A model generated the notes under the pieces. It was given only the letters and a program-made list of their open reading frames with translations, was not told where the DNA came from and searched no databases. Shown piece by piece: positions 32,328-35,186 of a stretch of DNA of 35,186 nt (positions are counted from its first letter, which is position 1; every line of letters starts with the position of its first letter). The stretch spans positions 1 to 35,186 of the forward strand of contig CALWEL010000013.1 of assembly GCA_944377305.1 (NCBI GenBank), given 5' to 3'. Both the position numbers and the translations under genes were made by a program. The stretch is from an uncultured Clostridia bacterium (GTDB lineage: Bacteria > Bacillota > Clostridia > Christensenellales > UBA1242).

Positions 32328-32705
32328 TTATATTTCTACGCATCCAGAAAATATATTTATTGCATATCTATTGTTGACCTCATAGTCATCTATATAATCA
32401 GTGATTTTTGATTTGCCATTCGGATCCACCTTTTTAACTAGATTTTTAACAATTTTCAAATATTTCATATACTCCTGACTATTTATTATAGACTGTGGAC
32501 GTACTGATTTTAAAATCAAAGCTCTTATAGCTGTTTTTCTCAACAATCTTCCATTAAATTTTTTCACATAAAGCACTTCTTTAAATAAGCGCGAGATAAG
32601 TTCATCATTATCCTTTAATTTATTGGTTTCTTGTAGCTCATAAAGATCTGATACTAGTTTATTTTTTCTATCAATTAATTTTTTCAATAATCTATTTTTA
32701 TTCAT
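32328..32705 (-). CDS. Uncharacterised basic helical protein
   Basis: 125 residues, Lys/Arg-rich and mainly helical. It begins MNKNRLLKKLIDRKNKLVSD and has a Lys-Asn-rich middle and a short C-terminus that ends in a Cys-containing tail. No signal peptide or known motif. AAAAGGATGAAG precedes the ATG at 32705, and TTGACA-N17-TAATAT lies upstream. The C-terminus may be truncated by a frameshift (see 32189-32290). I do not recognise a family. Confidence 0.65.
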   Translation of the reverse strand: MNKNRLLKKLIDRKNKLVSDLYELQETNKLKDNDELISRLFKEVLYVKKFNGRLLRKTAIRALILKSVRPQSIINSQEYMKYLKIVKNLVKKVDPNGKSKITDYIDDYEVNNRYAINIFSGCVEI

Positions 32706-32731
32706 AATTTCTTCATCCTTTTATGATCAGT

Positions 32732-32760
32732 ATATTAACACAAGAAGTTAGGTTTGTCAA
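32732..32760 (-). promoter_or_regulatory. Promoter of the basic helical protein gene
   Basis: TTGACA (32755-32760), 17-nt spacer and TAATAT (32732-32737) on the minus strand. Confidence 0.6.
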
Positions 32761-32925
32761 TATTGAATTTTAAACAAACTTTTTTTGAAAAAATATGTAA
32801 AAACTTCAATGTGAAACAAAGATTTAGTTATTTTATGAATCATTGTTAAATTTTGATTATTAAAATTTTTAGAGAATGATATAAATTTATATATACTTTT
32901 ATTATATTTTTGTTAAGAATAATAT

Positions 32926-33786
32926 TTATAAATTTGAAATCAAACTTGAGTCTTCTGTTTTGGTTGATTTAGTTGCTGAAACAGCCATAGTCTTGGCTAG
33001 CTTTCGATAAATTAAATTTCTTGTCTTCGCATTCGCTGGTAATTCACTAATTTTTAAACATAGGTCTCTAATTTTTTTCAATTTTTTATTAGTTGGCTCT
33101 TCTATGAGTTTTGCTAAATAATAATTTTGTCCATTTTCCAAAATAGATTCAAAAACTGCCATAATAACTTCTTCATCATTTGCAATTGATTTATCAATAA
33201 ATCTATAAGTATATGGATCAATTTTGATTGATCTGATCATAAGTTTTTTATTATCTCTAATTACTGGAGAATATTGAACAAATGCTGTCAAAATTCTATT
33301 AGCTTTATCTTCAGATAATATTTCGGATGATTTCCCATTTTCAAAAACTTTCTTCATCCTAATTTTTTTTATTTCATTAAGAACAAAATTTTTGTCCAAA
33401 AGAATTTGAGAATAATCATAAAGTCCATCGTTTCCGCCTGCAAGAGCAGAAATCGCAAATTCTCCGTGTTTATCAATACAAAATGATGCAAATTCTAGAT
33501 TTTGTTTTAATCTATTGCTTGCGTACAATGCAACCGAATCATAATGAATAGGTCGAATTATTGATACAAATTTTTGCATAAATTCTTGATCGTCTAGATA
33601 TTCTTCTGGCACAATTTTTGCCAAATATGCAGAAAAAACACCTTTTTTAGAACATAATGAAATGGCTTCTTGTTTTGATATTTCTTCAGTTGTAAAGCGA
33701 TAAGCCTCTCCTTTTTTCACAATTTCTATAATTGAATTTAATTGTTTTTCCGTTAAATCTTTATAGCTAATACCAATTTTTTTCAT
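32926..33786 (-). CDS. DUF4116-like helical-repeat protein
   Basis: 286 residues, all-helical in appearance and soluble. Segments such as FVSIIRPIHYDSVALYASNR, LKQNLEFASFCIDKHGEFAI and DNKKLMIRSIKIDPYTYRFI (then NDEEVIMAVFESIL) repeat the pattern of about 20-25 residues typical of DUF4116: D-x-E-x-V-x-x-A-V with x-A-S/Y-x-x-L between. No catalytic motif is visible. Such repeats usually serve protein binding. AGGAG lies 5 nt before the ATG at 33786, which is better placed than an ATG-less extension to 33819. It has its own promoter, whose -35 is part of a 15-bp palindrome. It is preceded by a terminator, so it is insulated from the rRNA operon. Confidence 0.65.
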   Translation of the reverse strand: MKKIGISYKDLTEKQLNSIIEIVKKGEAYRFTTEEISKQEAISLCSKKGVFSAYLAKIVPEEYLDDQEFMQKFVSIIRPIHYDSVALYASNRLKQNLEFASFCIDKHGEFAISALAGGNDGLYDYSQILLDKNFVLNEIKKIRMKKVFENGKSSEILSEDKANRILTAFVQYSPVIRDNKKLMIRSIKIDPYTYRFIDKSIANDEEVIMAVFESILENGQNYYLAKLIEEPTNKKLKKIRDLCLKISELPANAKTRNLIYRKLAKTMAVSATKSTKTEDSSLISNL

Positions 33787-33806
33787 AAAATCTCCTATTT
33801 GAATAT

Positions 33807-33835
33807 ATGCTATCAGCAAATTGACAAATTGTCAA
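33807..33835 (-). promoter_or_regulatory. Promoter with palindromic -35 region
   Basis: TTGACA (33830-33835), 17-nt spacer and TAGCAT (33807-33812) on the minus strand. The -35 belongs to a perfect palindrome TTGACAA-A-TTGTCAA (33821-33835), a possible operator. Confidence 0.5.
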
Positions 33836-33842
33836 CCACATA

Positions 33843-33875
33843 TAAAAAAATAGTTTATTTTTGTTAAAATAAACT
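33843..33875 (-). terminator. Minus-strand terminator insulating the DUF4116-like gene
   Basis: AGTTTATTTT (33852-33861 region) / AAAATAAACT (33866-33875) with a TGTT loop, followed on the minus strand by T7. It would stop read-through from the rRNA side just before the next promoter. Confidence 0.7.
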
Positions 33876-33934
33876 TATTAATCCTTGCTTTGTACAAAAC
33901 ATACACGAAATTTTTTTAACCCTATTGATTCGTG

Positions 33935-33971
33935 CATTCGACGGAAGATAAAAAAGAACTCATATCAAACA
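33935..33971 (-). other. Decayed copy of the rRNA-operon terminator region
   Basis: The plus-strand segment TTCGACGGAAGATAAAAAAG then AACTCATATCAAAC resembles TTCGACGAGAATATAAAAAA then GAACTCGTATCAAAC at 34441-34475, the functional terminator after 5S. The right arm of the hairpin is gone. It looks like the remnant of a former duplication of the operon end. Confidence 0.55.
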
Positions 33972-34169
33972 TAAAATTGACAAAATAAAAATTATAATTT
34001 TATAAAACTATTTGAACTAAAAATATACTTATTTCTTGAAAAGGAAGAAATGAATAGAAACTTACAAAGACATCACTTTTAATACATCGCAATAATACAT
34101 TAGTGTTATTTTTCGATTTAATAAAAAATCGCAAAATTCAAATAAAAACCTATTAATATAGGAAAAAGA

Positions 34170-34278
34170 GTAATGAGAGAAAACCTTTGGTTGTCTCTCA
34201 TATTAGGCGAGCAATTCGCCTATAAATGAAGAAAACACACTTTAATATGTGGCTTTTTGATTAAAGAAGGCGAATTGC
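34170..34278. repeat. Cluster of inverted repeats
   Basis: GAGAGA-x-AACC/GGTT-x-TCTCTC (about 34176-34200), AGGCGA/TCGCCT (34205-34221), and an 11-bp pair GCAATTCGCCT (34211-34221) / AGGCGAATTGC (34268-34278) enclosing CACA/TGTG and T5. Any of these could act as a weak terminator or be debris of a lost RNA gene. Confidence 0.5.
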
Positions 34279-34286
34279 CCGTTTGG

Positions 34287-34321
34287 ATTGATGGCAACAA
34301 TCTATTTTCTCTAGCCGTCTA
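34287..34321 (-). other. Relic of a 5S rRNA 3' end
   Basis: On the plus strand this matches the 3' end of the intact 5S gene (34489 onward) almost base for base: TGATGGCAAC-A-ATCTATTTTCTC here against TGATGGCAAC-G-ATCTATTTTCTC there, then CCGTCT against TCGTCT. About four differences in about 33 nt. The rest of a 5S gene is absent. Confidence 0.7.
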
Positions 34322-34453
34322 CGCGTCACGACTCTCGCTTTTACTTAATTGCTCGTATTCACTTTGCAATTTGTGTCTTTTGCTCGGTCGTTTCTTTTCC
34401 CCAAAAAATTCTTTTTGGGGGTCCCCTATATATTTGGCCGTTCGACGAGAATA

Positions 34454-34482
34454 TAAAAAAAGAACTCGTATCAAACGAGTTC
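34454..34482 (-). terminator. rRNA operon terminator
   Basis: GAACTCGT (34462-34469) / ACGAGTTC (34475-34482) with a 5-nt loop, followed on the minus strand by T7. It lies directly after 5S. Confidence 0.92.
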
Positions 34483-34488
34483 ATCAGG

Positions 34489-34608
34489 TTGATGGCAACG
34501 ATCTATTTTCTCGGGTCGTCTCCAACCAAATATCGTCGACGTGTAAGAGCTTAACTTTTGTGTTCGGAATGGGAACAAGTGGAACCTCTTAGCTATAATC
34601 ACCATCAT
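34489..34608 (-). rRNA. rrf: 5S ribosomal RNA
   Basis: About 120 nt. Conserved elements on the minus strand are CTAAGAGGTTCCACTTGTTC, CCATTCCGAACAC, AAGTTAAGCTCTTA and GAGAAAATAGATCGTTGCCA. The ends pair as helix I (TGATGG at the 5' side with CCATCA at the 3' side), which sets the boundaries to within a few bases. It is the last gene of a 23S-5S operon end; no tRNA is between them or after it. Confidence 0.93.
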
Positions 34609-34662
34609 TGCTCATTGAACATCAATTTTCATTGATTTAGAACAATGACAACTGCATACTTC

Positions 34663-34719
34663 GGACATTTGACTTTTGGGCAAATTGCTATGCAATTATA
34701 GCCTTTTTAGTCAATGTCC
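34663..34719 (-). promoter_or_regulatory. Long hairpin in the 23S-5S spacer (probable processing stem)
   Basis: GGACATTTGACT (34663-34674) pairs with AGTCAATGTCC (34709-34719), and an inner AATTGC/GCAATT stem caps it. There is no T run, so it is not a terminator. RNase III-type cleavage of the precursor is the likely role. Confidence 0.6.
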
Positions 34720-34831
34720 TTCATTACTTCTTTTCCTTTTATTATAACACGATTATTAAATAATGGAATAAGAAGACAACGAAGTAAATATAAATACCGT
34801 AATTTCGTCAAAAATCATTTCTCAAAAGGAA

Positions 34832-35186
<355 letters not shown>

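Noticed and set aside
34399..34421. CCCCAAAAA/TTTTTGGGG hairpin as a terminator
   Set aside because: Neither strand has a T run directly after the stem, so termination is not supported.
34257..34592. A 111-residue plus-strand frame over the rRNA end
   Set aside because: It runs antisense through the 5S gene, its terminator and the 5S relic.
34609..34831. tRNA gene in the 23S-5S spacer
   Set aside because: No cloverleaf or CCA-ending acceptor stem could be drawn; the only strong structure is the long hairpin at 34663-34719.

Overview
The window is a very AT-rich, low-GC chromosomal segment of a Gram-positive bacterium (Bacillota), most likely a member of Clostridia or a close relative, using the standard bacterial code with TGA as stop. 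The evidence is a ctsR-mcsA-mcsB-clpC operon with a perfect CtsR box, whiA, ricT (yaaT), a murB-PHP-whiA-dnaE-pfkA block, a holB-ricT-trmN6-rsmI block and DUF378/DUF362 proteins. The genes are housekeeping genes separated by long AT-rich spacers. No phage, transposon, integrase, CRISPR array or tRNA was seen.

Layout. 1-2041 (minus): rsmH and an FtsL-like membrane protein form a short division/cell-wall operon that ends at its own terminator. Past it lie a candidate mini-transcript and then the first 32 codons of a gene driven by a promoter whose 18-bp spacer holds a run of ten G, which looks like a phase-variable switch. 2283-3917: a calcineurin-like phosphoesterase and a small CrtO-type membrane protein. 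4439-6264: a conserved Cys-containing protein of unknown function, convergent with a MscS channel. 6736-11214 (minus): ctsR-mcsA-mcsB-clpC, the protein quality-control operon, in which McsB appears to have lost its kinase active site. 11621-15307: uvrC, divergent from an orphan membrane-anchored solute-binding protein that is translationally coupled to murB. 15532-20882: a PHP phosphoesterase, whiA and dnaE in one operon. 21323-24863: DUF378 and DUF362-ferredoxin genes (minus), then a small conserved protein, a divergent phosphofructokinase and greA (plus). 25145-31558: a small membrane protein, then holB-ricT-trmN6, a 586-residue coiled-coil/acidic-repeat protein of unknown function on the opposite strand, and rsmI. 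31861-33786 (minus): a short inorganic pyrophosphatase and two uncharacterised proteins. 33787-35186: the 3' end of an rRNA operon (23S-5S, minus), followed by degraded copies of the 5S end and of the rRNA terminator.

Promoters read clearly here (TTGACA-N17/18-TATAAT type). At several genes (uvrC, holB, rsmI, the CrtO-like gene, the solute-binding protein gene and perhaps the DUF362 gene) a -10 hexamer lies only 5-7 nt before the start codon. All of these but the DUF362 gene also lack a Shine-Dalgarno sequence. This suggests a recurring use of leaderless mRNAs. Other genes (clpC, mcsA, ctsR, the PHP gene, the MscS gene) have strong AAGGAGG-type sites. All functional names rest on motifs recognised by eye and no database search was run.
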